The translations under genes were made by a program, and so were the position numbers. Below the pieces are notes generated by a model that was not told the origin of the DNA, did no database searches, and saw nothing but the letters and a program-made list of their open reading frames with translations. From assembly GCF_003970695.1 (NCBI RefSeq), contig NZ_CP034570.1:806001-870000 (forward strand): a stretch of 64,000 bases of DNA, in the 5' to 3' direction. This document shows positions 41,784 through 53,455 of this stretch, piece by piece. The stretch comes from Maribacter sp. MJ134 (GTDB taxonomy: Bacteria; Bacteroidota; Bacteroidia; Flavobacteriales; Flavobacteriaceae). Within the stretch, counting starts at the first letter, position 1. Every line of letters begins with the position of its first letter.

Positions 41784-41850
41784 TAGGCGATAATCGAAAT
41801 TAAATGTGATTTTCCTTTCAATACCTCGTGGACTTGCCCCGAGATAGTTT
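41784..41850. repeat. dispersed intergenic repeat, copy C
   Basis: TAGGCGATAATCGAAATTAA at 41784-41803 resembles the left part of copies A and B, and TTTCCTTTCAATACCTCGTGG at 41811-41831 resembles their right parts, but the middle is shorter. The right end contains the imperfect hairpin CTCGTGG-ACTTG-CCCCGAG (about 41825-41843), as in REP-like elements. The copy ends only a few bases before the start codon of the next gene, so it forms most of that gene's leader. Confidence 0.5.
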
Positions 41851-41856
41851 ACAACT

Positions 41857-42333
41857 ATGAAGTATACAAGACTTACTAAAGAACAATTAGAGGAGTTGAA
41901 CCAAGAATTCATCAACTTTTTGGCTACCCAGTCCATTACAGGAGAAGAGTGGGCTAAAATTAAAAAAGACACCCCAGAAGTTGCAGAAGAAGAGCTTGAT
42001 GTGTTCAGTGATTTAATATGGGAAGGTGTTTTGACCAAGGTGAAATATTTAGAGAATATTTCAGAGCAACAAATGCATCTCTTCCATTTAGCTGAGAAAG
42101 AGATGAAACTCATTGCTGTTAAGGTGATGAATCCCGAAATTGATTTGACTACCAAATTGGGATTTGAATGGTTCAAGAAAAATTGGCAATCCGATTTTGT
42201 GGACTATATGACCGCGGCCAAGGCATATACAGACGATAAGAACTTAGACAAATTTCAATTAATACGTCAAGGGGCCATAATTACCAAGGGCGATTTATAT
42301 CAATGGTTTGAATCAATGATGGAAGTTTCCTAG
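41857..42333 (+). CDS. conserved hypothetical protein, probably Bacteroidota-specific
   Basis: A 158-residue soluble, mostly helical protein with no signal peptide or membrane segment. Conserved-looking stretches are KYTRLTKEQLEELNQEFINFL at the start and NWQSDFVDYMTAAKAYTDDKNLDKFQLIRQG near the end. It may correspond to DUF6495, but I am not certain. Related genes directly upstream of hisS have been labelled histidyl-tRNA synthetase in error; no synthetase motif is present. It starts directly after a repeat element and lies 33 bp upstream of hisS. Confidence 0.82.
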   Translation: MKYTRLTKEQLEELNQEFINFLATQSITGEEWAKIKKDTPEVAEEELDVFSDLIWEGVLTKVKYLENISEQQMHLFHLAEKEMKLIAVKVMNPEIDLTTKLGFEWFKKNWQSDFVDYMTAAKAYTDDKNLDKFQLIRQGAIITKGDLYQWFESMMEVS

Positions 42334-42366
42334 CGTAGGACTATATTTGCAAGAGAATTTTATTTC

Positions 42367-44028
42367 ATGCCACAGAAACCAACCATACCCAAAGGCACAA
42401 GGGATTTTACCCCGTCCGAAGTTAGCAAGCGCAACTATATCTTTGACATTGTCAAAAAGCATTTCCAAACTTTTGGATACCAACCCATTGAAACTCCTTC
42501 TTTTGAAAACTCGGACACTTTATTGGGGAAGTACGGAGAAGAAGGGGATAGACTAATTTTTAAGATATTGAATTCGGGTGATTTTTTAGAAAAATATTTT
42601 AAAATTATAGAAAAAATAATTGAAGCTAACCTGCTGGAGTTTCAAAAATCCTTGAAAGAATTTGATTTTGATAGTGGACCATACAATTATGTAAATCATA
42701 AAAGTTTAATTAATGATATATTTCAGTCTCAAAATTTAGGTAAGATTGATGAAGCCTTTCTCGATGTCTTTAATTCTGTAGACCTATACGGATTTATTTA
42801 TGGCGGGATAGGAGCAAATGGAAATCATGATAACTTCATAGAATTTAATACTTCAGAATTAAAGACTTTAAAAGAAAAAATATTCTATAATTATCTCAAT
42901 GAGATAAGTTCTAAACACTTTTCTGATCAAATCTCCGAAAAAGCCCTTCGTTATGATTTGACCGTACCTTTTGCACGTTATGTGGTAATGCATCAAAATG
43001 AGCTGGATTTTCCGTTCAAGCGTTATCAAATTCAACCGGTATGGAGAGCGGATAGGCCCCAAAAGGGAAGATTTAGAGAATTCTATCAGTGCGATGCAGA
43101 TGTCGTAGGTTCCGATTCCTTGTTGCAGGAAGTAGAGCTCATTCAATTATATGATACCGTATTTTTCGATTTAAGTTTAAATGGGGTTACCATTAAAATG
43201 AACAATCGTAAAATTTTATCTGGTATCGCTGAAATCATAGGTGCAAAGCACCAACTGATAGATTTTACGGTAGCGCTTGATAAATTGGATAAAATAGGAG
43301 AGGAGGGCGTTAAGAAAGAGATGTTGGCCAAAGGCATTGCTGAAACCGCTATTCAAAAGGCAGCTCCATTATTCTCTTTAAAAGGTAGCAACGCCGAGCA
43401 ATTGGACAGCCTCTCAGACCTCCTGAGCGAATCTGAGGAAGGGAGTAAGGGCGTAGCTGAATTACGTTTTATTTTTGAGGCTATTGCTGAGCTAGGTCTG
43501 CAGTCAGCTCAATTAACCATAGACGTGACCCTAGCTAGGGGACTTAATTATTATACGGGAGCTATTTTCGAAGTAGCAGCTCCTGAAGGTGTCGCCATGG
43601 GCTCTATAGGTGGTGGTGGTCGTTATGACGACCTTACCGGCATTTTTGGGCTAAAAGACGTGAGCGGAGTCGGGATATCTTTTGGCTTGGACCGTATCTA
43701 TTTGGTGTTGGAGGAATTGAAACTTTTTCCAGAAGCCATAGACCAATCGCTAGATGTGCTCTGTCTCAATTTTGGTGCTAGAGAAAGTATGGCCGCTCTT
43801 AAATTAACCACAGTTTTGAGAAAGGCAGGTTTAAAAGCGGACTTATATCCTACGGATGCTAAAATTCAAAAACAGTTTAAATACGCGAATAACCGCAGGG
43901 TTCCCTATGTAGTATTGTTAGGAGAAAAAGAATTGACGAATCAGTCTTTCGTAGTTAAAAATATGGAAAGCGGAGAACAGAAAACCTATAAATTACAAGA
44001 GGCTCAACGTTTTATAGATAGTCTATAG
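42367..44028 (+). CDS. hisS: histidine-tRNA ligase with an AT-rich insertion
   Basis: This class II synthetase charges tRNA-His. The 553 residues exceed the usual 420-470. Motif 1 is [11 protein letters not shown], motif 2 is [29 protein letters not shown], HisA is [20 protein letters not shown] and motif 3 is [16 protein letters not shown]; the C-terminal anticodon domain follows. Between [17 protein letters not shown] (ending near residue 73) and [19 protein letters not shown] (starting near residue 189) lies about 113 residues that the family does not normally have. Related synthetases carry a short variable loop of roughly 35 residues there. The insert is in frame and its DNA is visibly more AT-rich than both flanks. 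Confidence 0.93.
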   Translation: MPQKPTIPKGTRDFTPSEVSKRNYIFDIVKKHFQTFGYQPIETPSFENSDTLLGKYGEEGDRLIFKILNSGDFLEKYFKIIEKIIEANLLEFQKSLKEFDFDSGPYNYVNHKSLINDIFQSQNLGKIDEAFLDVFNSVDLYGFIYGGIGANGNHDNFIEFNTSELKTLKEKIFYNYLNEISSKHFSDQISEKALRYDLTVPFARYVVMHQNELDFPFKRYQIQPVWRADRPQKGRFREFYQCDADVVGSDSLLQEVELIQLYDTVFFDLSLNGVTIKMNNRKILSGIAEIIGAKHQLIDFTVALDKLDKIGEEGVKKEMLAKGIAETAIQKAAPLFSLKGSNAEQLDSLSDLLSESEEGSKGVAELRFIFEAIAELGLQSAQLTIDVTLARGLNYYTGAIFEVAAPEGVAMGSIGGGGRYDDLTGIFGLKDVSGVGISFGLDRIYLVLEELKLFPEAIDQSLDVLCLNFGARESMAALKLTTVLRKAGLKADLYPTDAKIQKQFKYANNRRVPYVVLLGEKELTNQSFVVKNMESGEQKTYKLQEAQRFIDSL

Positions 44029-44571
44029 TTGTTGTCTAATAGCTTTAATTACTCGCTTAAAATAAGAAGATTCGTGAGGAACGTATTTTTTTAGCCGTTC
44101 CTTATTTTGAATTTCTTCATGAAATTTATCGATTAAAACCAAGTTTAATGCCGCTACCTCACTATCCTGTTTTTTTAACTGATGTAGTGGCAGCTGAAGT
44201 TCACAAATATAGGTGTGATGAAATTCGCAGTCTATTAGATTTTCATGATGTTTCTGAACAGATTTAAAAACACCTATTTTCTTTAATTGTTCCTTCTTAA
44301 TCGGTAAACCTATTTCCTCTGCTACTTCCCTAACCGCAGAAATTTCGATTTCTTCTCCTGCACCAATATGGCCTGCGACGGAAACATCCCAAAGCAATGG
44401 GTGTGTGTCCTTTTTTTCTCCACGTTGTTGAATTAAGATAGCACCATCTTTGGTATAGCACCAGACATGTACGGTAGCATGAAAAAGTCCCATGCGATGC
44501 GCCTGGGACTTCAATTCAATTTTTCCAGTATAATCTCCTTTGGAATCTAAAATGTCTAGTAGTTCGTCCAT
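44023..44571 (-). CDS. Nudix hydrolase, IPP-isomerase-like subgroup
   Basis: A 182-residue Nudix protein. The Nudix box reads [23 protein letters not shown], matching GX5EX7REUXEEXGU, so metal and pyrophosphate binding should be intact. Before the box, [28 protein letters not shown] resembles isopentenyl-diphosphate isomerase and its YfcD-type relatives; after it, [22 protein letters not shown] matches those relatives. True isomerase activity is not certain because several relatives hydrolyse other diphosphates. It is convergent with hisS and overlaps its end by 6 bp. Confidence 0.88.
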   Translation of the reverse strand: MDELLDILDSKGDYTGKIELKSQAHRMGLFHATVHVWCYTKDGAILIQQRGEKKDTHPLLWDVSVAGHIGAGEEIEISAVREVAEEIGLPIKKEQLKKIGVFKSVQKHHENLIDCEFHHTYICELQLPLHQLKKQDSEVAALNLVLIDKFHEEIQNKERLKKYVPHESSYFKRVIKAIRQQL

Positions 44572-44615
44572 AGATCGGTAACATCCTTTCCTTAGGGAGA
44601 ATTTAGGAGGGCTCT

Positions 44616-45704
44616 TTAGTCAAAATAGCTAAAAGTTTCACCTTCCTTAATGTTGAGTAGGGTTTCATAAATAAGCCGTATTACATTTTCAACATCATCT
44701 CTGTGCACAGTTTCAACAGTGGTATGCATATATCTCAAAGGCAGGGAAATCAAAGCCGACGCAACACCTCCATTACTGTAGGCAAAAGCATCCGTATCCG
44801 TTCCTGTAGACCTAGAAGCTGCCATACGTTGAAAAGGGATTTTATTTTTTTCGGCAGTGTCTATGATACGTTCCCTAAGTTTGTTCTGTACGGCGGGAGC
44901 ATAAGAAATTACAGGTCCCGCACCAATTTCGGTATGTCCCTGAACCTTTTTATCGATTAATGGGGTAGTGGTATCATGGCACACATCCGTTACGATAGCA
45001 ATATTAGGCTTAATGGTCTGTGTAATCATTTCCGCACCGCGCAAACCAATTTCTTCCTGTACGGAGTTGGTGATATAGAGTCCAAAAGGAAGCTCTTGTT
45101 TGTTTTCATGTAATAAACGCGCTACCTCTGCAATCATGAAGCCTCCAGCTCGGTTATCTATGGCCCTACAGACGAATTTATCATTGTTCAATATATGGAA
45201 CTCATCCGGATAGGTAATGACACATCCTACGTGAACGCCCATTTTCTCAACTTCTTTTTTATCCTTTGCTCCAATATCTATAAAAATATTATCCAATTTC
45301 GGTGGTTCTTCCTTACCGCTCTTTCGGGTATGGATGGCCGGCCAGCCAAAAACGCCTTTTACAATTCCGTTCTTCGTATGGATATTTACCCATTTGGAAG
45401 GTGCTATTTGGTGATCACTACCACCATTGCGGATAACATAAAGTAAGCCGTTATCTGTAATATAATTTACATACCACGATATTTCATCGGAATGTCCCTC
45501 GATGACAACTTTAAATTCGGCATCAGGATTTATCACTCCCACTGCAGAACCGTACGTATCGGTAATAAAAGTATCCACGTAGGGTTTTAGATAGTTCATC
45601 CATAATTTTTGTCCTTCCCACTCATAACCCGTAGGGGAAGCATTGTTCAGGTATTTTTCAAAAAACTCTAGGGACTTTTTTGTGATAATGTTTTTTTTGG
45701 CCAT
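44616..45704 (-). CDS. M42-family metallopeptidase (glutamyl-aminopeptidase-like)
   Basis: A 362-residue dinuclear zinc aminopeptidase of the tetrahedral (TET) type. Metal ligands are visible in VVIEGHSDEISWYVNYI (His), CRAIDNRAGGFMIAEV (Asp), SVQEEIGLRGAEM (the two Glu, one catalytic) and TDVCHDTTTP (Asp). The final histidine is in LPLRYMHTTVETVHRDD. These sites are complete. The enzymes trim peptides inside the cytoplasm. It is a single gene with a divergent neighbour, and an intergenic repeat lies upstream. Confidence 0.93.
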   Translation of the reverse strand: MAKKNIITKKSLEFFEKYLNNASPTGYEWEGQKLWMNYLKPYVDTFITDTYGSAVGVINPDAEFKVVIEGHSDEISWYVNYITDNGLLYVIRNGGSDHQIAPSKWVNIHTKNGIVKGVFGWPAIHTRKSGKEEPPKLDNIFIDIGAKDKKEVEKMGVHVGCVITYPDEFHILNNDKFVCRAIDNRAGGFMIAEVARLLHENKQELPFGLYITNSVQEEIGLRGAEMITQTIKPNIAIVTDVCHDTTTPLIDKKVQGHTEIGAGPVISYAPAVQNKLRERIIDTAEKNKIPFQRMAASRSTGTDTDAFAYSNGGVASALISLPLRYMHTTVETVHRDDVENVIRLIYETLLNIKEGETFSYFD

Positions 45705-45715
45705 ATATAATTTGT

Positions 45716-45806
45716 TTACTTGATAGTTGAGATTAAAAATGCTCTAAGGAATACATAGGAACTATACGATATCTTCCTTTCCAATACCCTCTAAACTTTT
45801 TACAAG
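45716..45806. repeat. dispersed intergenic repeat, copy B
   Basis: TTACTTGATAGTTGAGATTA at 45716-45735, continuing AAAATGCTC, matches copy A in about 25 of 29 positions, and the right part TCTTCCTTTCCAATACCCTC at 45772-45791 resembles the right part of copy C. It lies in the 200-bp divergent gap between the M42 and DUF4294 genes. Confidence 0.5.
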
Positions 45807-45904
45807 GTAATTTACGTACAAACTTAGCAATATTCGCTTGTTTTTGAATACTATGCTTTCTGAATTATCATTAATTTTGGCAAGGCTTTTGCTTTAAACG
45901 GATT

Positions 45905-46594
45905 ATGAAAAAAGGTTTTTGGTTCTTATTTCTAGATTTACTACTAATAGGTAATGCTATAGGTCAGGTGGCAGAACAACCTTTGGATTCGGTTTCTGAG
46001 AAATTGATAATCATAGAAGGAGATTCTATCGTTCAAAGTTCCATAGCCTTGGAAGAGGCTTACGTTTTTGGAAGGCTGAAATTTAGCTCTTATGATGAAA
46101 AGCTACGGTACTATATTCTGCGTAGGAAAACACAAAAAGTATATCCGTATGCCAAACTGGCCGCAGAACGTTTGGTAGAATTGAACGATAGTCTGAAGTA
46201 TATCAAAAGAAAAGGAAAACGTAAAAAATATACGAAGAAGGTTCAGAAATACATTGAGGAAGAATTCTCCGAGGAACTAAAGAAATTAACAAGAACAGAA
46301 GGACAAATCCTCGTAAAGCTTATCTACCGGCAAACGGGTACGACTGCATTCGACTTAGTAAAAGAGCTTAGGAGTGGATGGAGGGCGTTCTGGTACAATA
46401 CCACTGCCAAACTTTTTAAGATTAGCATAAAGGAGGAATTTCACCCAGAGAAAATAGAGGAAGATTACCTTATTGAGGACATATTGCAACGCGCTTTTGC
46501 AGCTGGAAAGTTAGAGCGTCAAGAATCTGTCTTGGACTATAATTATGCGGATCTATCCAATAAATGGAAGAAAAAACCCAAACCCAAGAGTTAA
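45905..46594 (+). CDS. DUF4294 exported protein
   Basis: A 229-residue protein with a signal peptide (about residues 1-20, ending AIGQ). The mature part matches DUF4294: AYVFGRLKFSSYDEKLRYYILRRKTQKVYPYAKLAAERL (in two pieces, the YVFGRLKF and YYILRRKTQKVYPYAKLA regions), a lysine-rich middle, and LTRTEGQILVKLIYRQTGTTAFDLVKELRSGWRAFWYN. The family is confined to Bacteroidota and has no known function; the protein is probably in the periplasm or envelope. The DNA upstream contains repeat copy B and no clear promoter box. Confidence 0.9.
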   Translation: MKKGFWFLFLDLLLIGNAIGQVAEQPLDSVSEKLIIIEGDSIVQSSIALEEAYVFGRLKFSSYDEKLRYYILRRKTQKVYPYAKLAAERLVELNDSLKYIKRKGKRKKYTKKVQKYIEEEFSEELKKLTRTEGQILVKLIYRQTGTTAFDLVKELRSGWRAFWYNTTAKLFKISIKEEFHPEKIEEDYLIEDILQRAFAAGKLERQESVLDYNYADLSNKWKKKPKPKS

Positions 46595-46601
46595 GGTTAC
46601 A

Positions 46602-46829
46602 TTACTTCTTTCCAAATAGAGAATTCATAATTGTTTTGATTCCCCTAAAACCCATTCCAATGGCGGCCATCGCTAAAAGTATCCCGACTACTAAAACAGG
46701 CCAGTAAAAAGGATGGTCTTCATTCTTAAATGCTTGCCATATGACTATAGGAGCTAAAAACATAAGCATTACCGTATAGGCTAACTGCTTAACACCCTTT
46801 ACTAATATATCTTTATTGGTTCTCCTCAT
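46602..46829 (-). CDS. small two-helix membrane protein, possibly DUF6095
   Basis: A 75-residue protein with two hydrophobic helices (about residues 16-31 and 43-62) and basic ends. I associate it with DUF6095, but I am not certain. The ATGA overlap with the DUF4249 gene upstream puts it in the TonB-receptor operon, yet such small proteins are common in flavobacteria without that context, so a functional tie is unproven. Confidence 0.72.
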   Translation of the reverse strand: MRRTNKDILVKGVKQLAYTVMLMFLAPIVIWQAFKNEDHPFYWPVLVVGILLAMAAIGMGFRGIKTIMNSLFGKK

Positions 46830-47686
46830 TCTATTATAATGCGTTCTGAATATTGTTGGAATATAGCAAAATAACCAAGAGGAAAACTGTCAGGCTGATT
46901 TACGTTGTCGAAAAAATCATCGTTGTCAATATCCGTAACATCAAAAATATTACCACGTGCCGTACTAACGGGTGTTTCAAAAATATCGAATTCTCCACTG
47001 CTCTGTTCCAACACAACATTCATAAAATTATAATAAGCTTGGTCTATGCCCATAATTTTAATAATTATCTCCTGCTCAGGTTCAATGGTATTTTCGTAAA
47101 AATGAGAGAAGGAAAAGGATTGTCCTTGATAAAAAGTGTCCTCTGTAGTTTGAAAAGTATTACCCCCAAAATTAAAAAGGTAAAAGTCCTTTCTATCCTC
47201 TTTATCCGTATAATGTATGATTATTTCTAATTCGTCGTCGTTAAAACTATTTGTGCCTTGTACGAGGCTATCAATAGGCACGGTGGGAACATACCTAGTT
47301 CTGGAAAAATAGAGTCTATCCTGATAACGCAATTGAAGAATCAATTCTCCGTCTGTCAAAAATTCGGTCCCAACTTCACCTCTATATATGCCACTATCTT
47401 CCTCTTGCTCTATCAATATAACAAAACTATTACTGTCATCTGGATCTGTTCCATTTCCCAAATTGGTTAAGGTAATTTGTGAAAGGTTGGCAACAGGTAT
47501 GGTCTCGAAAAATGAATTGGTGAGACTAACCTTTACTTCAATTGGTATCGTATTCAATGAGGTGTTTACAGGTATTAGTGCTTCCACAACTAGCCTAGGT
47601 CTCGTTTCGGGTAAACTTATTTCCACTACATCTTCGCAACCGGACAGTACTAATACAAAAACTAGAAATACAGCCAAGTTTCTCAT
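46826..47686 (-). CDS. DUF4249 lipoprotein, copy 2
   Basis: A 286-residue surface or periplasmic lipoprotein with the lipobox LSGC at about residue 17. Mature motifs are ISLPETRPRLVVEALIPVN, a beta-rich middle with VPTVPIDSLVQG, the FYQGQSFSFSHFYENTIEPEQEI block and the end DSFPLGYFAIFQQYSERIIIE. It is a clear paralogue of the gene upstream. DUF4249 proteins usually sit directly after a TonB receptor and probably act as its surface or periplasmic partner. The ligand is unknown. Confidence 0.9.
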   Translation of the reverse strand: MRNLAVFLVFVLVLSGCEDVVEISLPETRPRLVVEALIPVNTSLNTIPIEVKVSLTNSFFETIPVANLSQITLTNLGNGTDPDDSNSFVILIEQEEDSGIYRGEVGTEFLTDGELILQLRYQDRLYFSRTRYVPTVPIDSLVQGTNSFNDDELEIIIHYTDKEDRKDFYLFNFGGNTFQTTEDTFYQGQSFSFSHFYENTIEPEQEIIIKIMGIDQAYYNFMNVVLEQSSGEFDIFETPVSTARGNIFDVTDIDNDDFFDNVNQPDSFPLGYFAIFQQYSERIIIE

Positions 47687-47711
47687 AAGCTATGGTATCG
47701 CATCCAAAAGG

Positions 47712-48569
47712 TTATTCTATAGTAATGGTTCTTGAGAATTGTTGCACAACGGCAAAGTAACCCAGTACAAAATTTTCTGGTTGTCCCACATTGTCAAAAA
47801 CCTCTTCGTTATCAATGTTACTGGCATTGATAATGTTGCCACGAACGGTTGCAGACGGCGTTTGGAAAGGTCCCTGATCACCTCCAGATTGCACAATAAG
47901 CTGATTCATGTAGTTGTAAAACCCTTCATCGGCACCAAGAATATTAATAGCCACTTCATCACCAGCATTCAATTCATTATCGTAGAAATAGGAGAATTCA
48001 AATGTTTGTCCCTGGTAAAATTCGTCTTCGGTAACCAAGTATTCATTAAAATCAAAATCGAATATATAAAAGTCATCACGTTCCGCATCATCATTAAAAG
48101 AGACAATGATTTCCGTTTCATCCCCACTAAAGAGTGTTTCTGTACCTTGAGCTAAACTGGCAATGGGTACTGTTGGCACGTATTCCGTACGCGCTACGTA
48201 AATATCATCTTCATAATTTATACTCAAAAGAAGTCTACCTTCGGTCAGAAGGCTATTATCAACAGTTTTTTCATAAATACCACTTCCAGGTTCTTCTTCT
48301 ATCAGCACCATAACATTCCCCGCCATATCGGTAGAGGCATCTAAATTGGTCACTGTAATCTGTTCTAGATTAGCAACGGGAGTGGGTTCAAAAAAAGAGC
48401 TGGTAAGTCTTACTTTAACCTGAATATTGGTTATGGCGGAGCTATCTTGTATGCGTATCAGAGCATCCACACTTAATCTGGGAGGCTCCGACGGCGTCTC
48501 TATCTCAATGACATCTTCACAGGCCAAAAAACTAAACGTAGCGATTAGAATATATACCAGTCTTTTCAT
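47712..48569 (-). CDS. DUF4249 lipoprotein, copy 1
   Basis: A 285-residue lipoprotein: the signal MKRLVYILIATFSFLAC has the lipobox FLAC. It shares with copy 2 the blocks EIETPSEPPRLSVDALIRI, EYVPTVPIASLAQG, FYQGQTFEFSYFYDNELNAGDEV and ENFVLGYFAVVQQFSRTITIE. It starts 3 bp after the TonB receptor gene, so translation is likely coupled. The two copies differ along their length, so they are an established duplication rather than a recent one. The predicted fold is beta-rich, and the likely function is a receptor partner. Confidence 0.9.
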   Translation of the reverse strand: MKRLVYILIATFSFLACEDVIEIETPSEPPRLSVDALIRIQDSSAITNIQVKVRLTSSFFEPTPVANLEQITVTNLDASTDMAGNVMVLIEEEPGSGIYEKTVDNSLLTEGRLLLSINYEDDIYVARTEYVPTVPIASLAQGTETLFSGDETEIIVSFNDDAERDDFYIFDFDFNEYLVTEDEFYQGQTFEFSYFYDNELNAGDEVAINILGADEGFYNYMNQLIVQSGGDQGPFQTPSATVRGNIINASNIDNEEVFDNVGQPENFVLGYFAVVQQFSRTITIE

Positions 48570-48572
48570 CTG

Positions 48573-50972
48573 TTAAAATTTAAAATTATAAGTTACTGCA
48601 GGCACTACTCCGAATATGGAAGTTCTTATGGCCTCATTAACGCCCGTGTCCTGATTTCTTCTAAAATTAATAGATGCCGCATTACGTCTATTGTATAAAT
48701 TGTAAATACTAAAAATCCATTCTCCCTGTACTTTTCTGTTGGCATTTTTCTTAGGTGTTAAAGTGGCCGATACATCAATACGGTGATAGTCGGGCAGACG
48801 TTCCTCGTTTCTAAGCCCAAAATAAGGTATGGTCAGTCCCTGAAATTCAAATTGTCCAACAGGATAATTGGTCGGTTGCCCTGTTTGATAAACGAAATTG
48901 GTGTTAAAACTCCATTTCTTGTTGAGTTCATAACTCGCAAAAAGGGAGACATCATGTGTTTTGTCGTAAGGGGTGTTGTACCATTGCCCCAAGTTTATTC
49001 CACTTTCTAAGTTACTCCTACCATTATCTTCAACCGCAGGCCTTCCTGGTGTTCTTTGTTCCGATTTTGACAAGGTATAGGCCAGCCACCCCTGAAATCT
49101 ACCTTCATTTTTACGAAGTAGGAATTCCAAACCGTAAGCTCTCGCTTCCCCATTGAGAATAACTTGCTCTATGGCGTCGTTTGCTATAAGATTTGCCCCG
49201 TCAATATAATCTATCCTATTCTGTATGTCTTTATAAAAAACTTCCGATTCTATTGAATACTCCCCATCGTTTATATTCCTGAAATAACCAAGGGCGTATT
49301 GGTCCAAAAGCTGGGGTTCTACAAAAGGGCCACTGGGTGTCCAAACATCCAGAGGAGTAGGGGAGCTGGTGTTAGAAAGTAAATGCAGGTACTGAGCCAA
49401 ACGAGTATAACTCGCTTTTACCGAACTTTTAGAGTTGAAGGTATATGCTAGAGAGGCCCTTGGTTCAAAATTACTGAAGGTGGCAAGGCTACCGCCTCTA
49501 CCGGGATTAATTACCTCTATTGGCTCCGCCTCTTGATAAATGAGCAGAAATGGGTCAAATAACACCGGATTGTCATTTTCATAAATATTAAGTTCATCTT
49601 GCCCTAGCCGTATAAAATTACTGAAACGTAAACCATAACCTAAGCTAAGATTTTCCGTCACCCGATGCTCCACATCGATATAGGCTGCAAATTCATTTGC
49701 GTATTTTTGGGTAAGCTGTTCCTCAAGAATTCCGGATTCCGAATTACTAGGCTCAATTTTGCCCGGATTAAATTGGTAATAGATATTGTTAAGACCGTAG
49801 TTGATCTGTAATTTATCGTTCACATAATGCTTGAGGTCGTATTTTACATTAAAATTTCGAATTCCAGAATTCCAGTTAAAGCCTACAAAATCCAATTTAA
49901 GGCCGTAATAGTAATCAGAATATATTAAGGATAGGTTGGAGAATAATTTATCGGAGAATAAATGGTTCCATCTAAAATTGGCCACGGTATTCCCATAGGT
50001 ATTTACAAAACTATCGTTTATGCCAAAAACGTCTCGACCAAAATAACCGGAGAGAAATATATTATTATTTGCATTCAGCTTATAATTTAATTTAGTGTTC
50101 AAATCAAAGAAATAGGCGGTATTATCAACATCAAAGAGCGGTAAAAATAAATGCGCATAGGACGCTCTTCCACCGATTAAGAAAGCCGCCTTATCCTTTT
50201 TTATAGGACCCTCGACCAAAAGTCTACTGGCTACCGCACCAATACCACCGTTTACTTTGAGTTCTTTGCTATTACCTTCTTTCTGAAAAATATCCAAAAC
50301 CGAGGAAACCCTACCTCCATATCTGGCTGGAATCCCACCTTTATACAGTTTAATATCTTTAATGGCATCAGGGTTAAAAACAGAAAAGAATCCAAAAAGA
50401 TGTGAAGAATTGAAAATGATGGCTTCATCCAAAAGAATAAGATTTTGGTCAACCGCGCCACCACGTACATTAAAACCAGAGGCCCCTTCACCGGCGTTGG
50501 TTACGCCTGGCAATAGGAGAATGGATTTTATAACATCCGCTTCTCCAAGGATTACAGGTATTTTTTTTATAGTGCTCACAGATAAGGTGTTTACACTCAT
50601 TTGGGGTTTTCTAATATCCATTTTTTCCACATTCTCGGTAACCACAACTTCCTCTAGCTGTTCAGCCTCTTCAGTGAGCTTAAAATCGATTTTGGTGTCT
50701 TTATCTAAAACAATGTTCTGCACAATTTCCTTAAAACCTAAATAGCTTACCAAAACTTGATACTCACCTTCTGGAAGTGTTATGGAGTAAAAGCCATATT
50801 CATTAGTGGTAACGCCTGTACGCAACTCTGGAAAGGCAATGGTTACGCCTATTAGGGTTTCGTTACTGTTCTCCTCAGTAATTGTGCCACTGAGGGTATA
50901 CTTTTGTTGGGCCGTTATTGTAATTAGGGAAAAAAAAGATAGTCCGAGGAGAAGACTTTTAAGGTTATTCAT
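48573..50972 (-). CDS. TonB-dependent outer-membrane receptor
   Basis: A 799-residue outer-membrane receptor. The signal peptide covers about residues 1-21, then a carboxypeptidase-regulatory-like domain (about 24-105, TLSGTITEENSNETLIGVTI and YGFYSITLPEGEYQVLVSYLGF), then a plug (about 115-230, DVIKSILLLPGVTNAGEGASGFNVRGGAVDQNLILLDEA), then a barrel ending in VVPAVTYNFKF with the C-terminal Phe. This SusC-like domain order is common in Bacteroidota, but it is followed by DUF4249 genes rather than SusD, so the substrate is probably not a typical glycan. The ligand is not identifiable from sequence. Confidence 0.93.
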   Translation of the reverse strand: MNNLKSLLLGLSFFSLITITAQQKYTLSGTITEENSNETLIGVTIAFPELRTGVTTNEYGFYSITLPEGEYQVLVSYLGFKEIVQNIVLDKDTKIDFKLTEEAEQLEEVVVTENVEKMDIRKPQMSVNTLSVSTIKKIPVILGEADVIKSILLLPGVTNAGEGASGFNVRGGAVDQNLILLDEAIIFNSSHLFGFFSVFNPDAIKDIKLYKGGIPARYGGRVSSVLDIFQKEGNSKELKVNGGIGAVASRLLVEGPIKKDKAAFLIGGRASYAHLFLPLFDVDNTAYFFDLNTKLNYKLNANNNIFLSGYFGRDVFGINDSFVNTYGNTVANFRWNHLFSDKLFSNLSLIYSDYYYGLKLDFVGFNWNSGIRNFNVKYDLKHYVNDKLQINYGLNNIYYQFNPGKIEPSNSESGILEEQLTQKYANEFAAYIDVEHRVTENLSLGYGLRFSNFIRLGQDELNIYENDNPVLFDPFLLIYQEAEPIEVINPGRGGSLATFSNFEPRASLAYTFNSKSSVKASYTRLAQYLHLLSNTSSPTPLDVWTPSGPFVEPQLLDQYALGYFRNINDGEYSIESEVFYKDIQNRIDYIDGANLIANDAIEQVILNGEARAYGLEFLLRKNEGRFQGWLAYTLSKSEQRTPGRPAVEDNGRSNLESGINLGQWYNTPYDKTHDVSLFASYELNKKWSFNTNFVYQTGQPTNYPVGQFEFQGLTIPYFGLRNEERLPDYHRIDVSATLTPKKNANRKVQGEWIFSIYNLYNRRNAASINFRRNQDTGVNEAIRTSIFGVVPAVTYNFKF

Positions 50973-51035
50973 TCAAAGTTTTTTTAAAAATAAACAGAAA
51001 TGTGAGACGTTTGAAAACCTTAACAGTTTTTCAAT

Positions 51036-51069
51036 AAAAAAAGGTCCGCTAAAGAAGCGGACCTTTTTT
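51036..51069. terminator. bidirectional terminator between icd and the TonB receptor operon
   Basis: AAGGTCCGCT (51041-51050) pairs with AGCGGACCTT (51056-51065) around a 5-base loop, with A and T runs on both sides. On the minus strand it lies just after the icd stop and before the receptor gene. Confidence 0.85.
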
Positions 51070-51089
51070 TGAGTTTAATATGTTTTAAC

Positions 51090-53348
<2,259 letters not shown>

Positions 53349-53415
53349 TTATCTAGCCTATCTATAATTGGGTGATGCTGAATATTTGGTGATTTTGTTA
53401 GATTCTTCAAATGAC

Positions 53416-53455
53416 AAAAGCCATATCATTGTACAAGTACATTGATATGGCTTTT
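53416..53455. terminator. orphan terminator-like hairpin
   Basis: AAAAGCCATATCA (53416-53428) pairs perfectly with TGATATGGCTTTT (53443-53455), and the inner bases TGTAC/GTACA extend the symmetry. It has an A run and a T run at its ends. The neighbouring icd and rplS genes do not need it, since icd starts here and rplS has its own terminator near 53900, so an unannotated transcript may end at this point. Confidence 0.5.

Noticed and set aside
42589-42927. Intein or group II intron inside hisS
   Set aside because: The insert is too short, stays in frame and lacks the N- and C-terminal splice residues and the endonuclease or reverse-transcriptase motifs.
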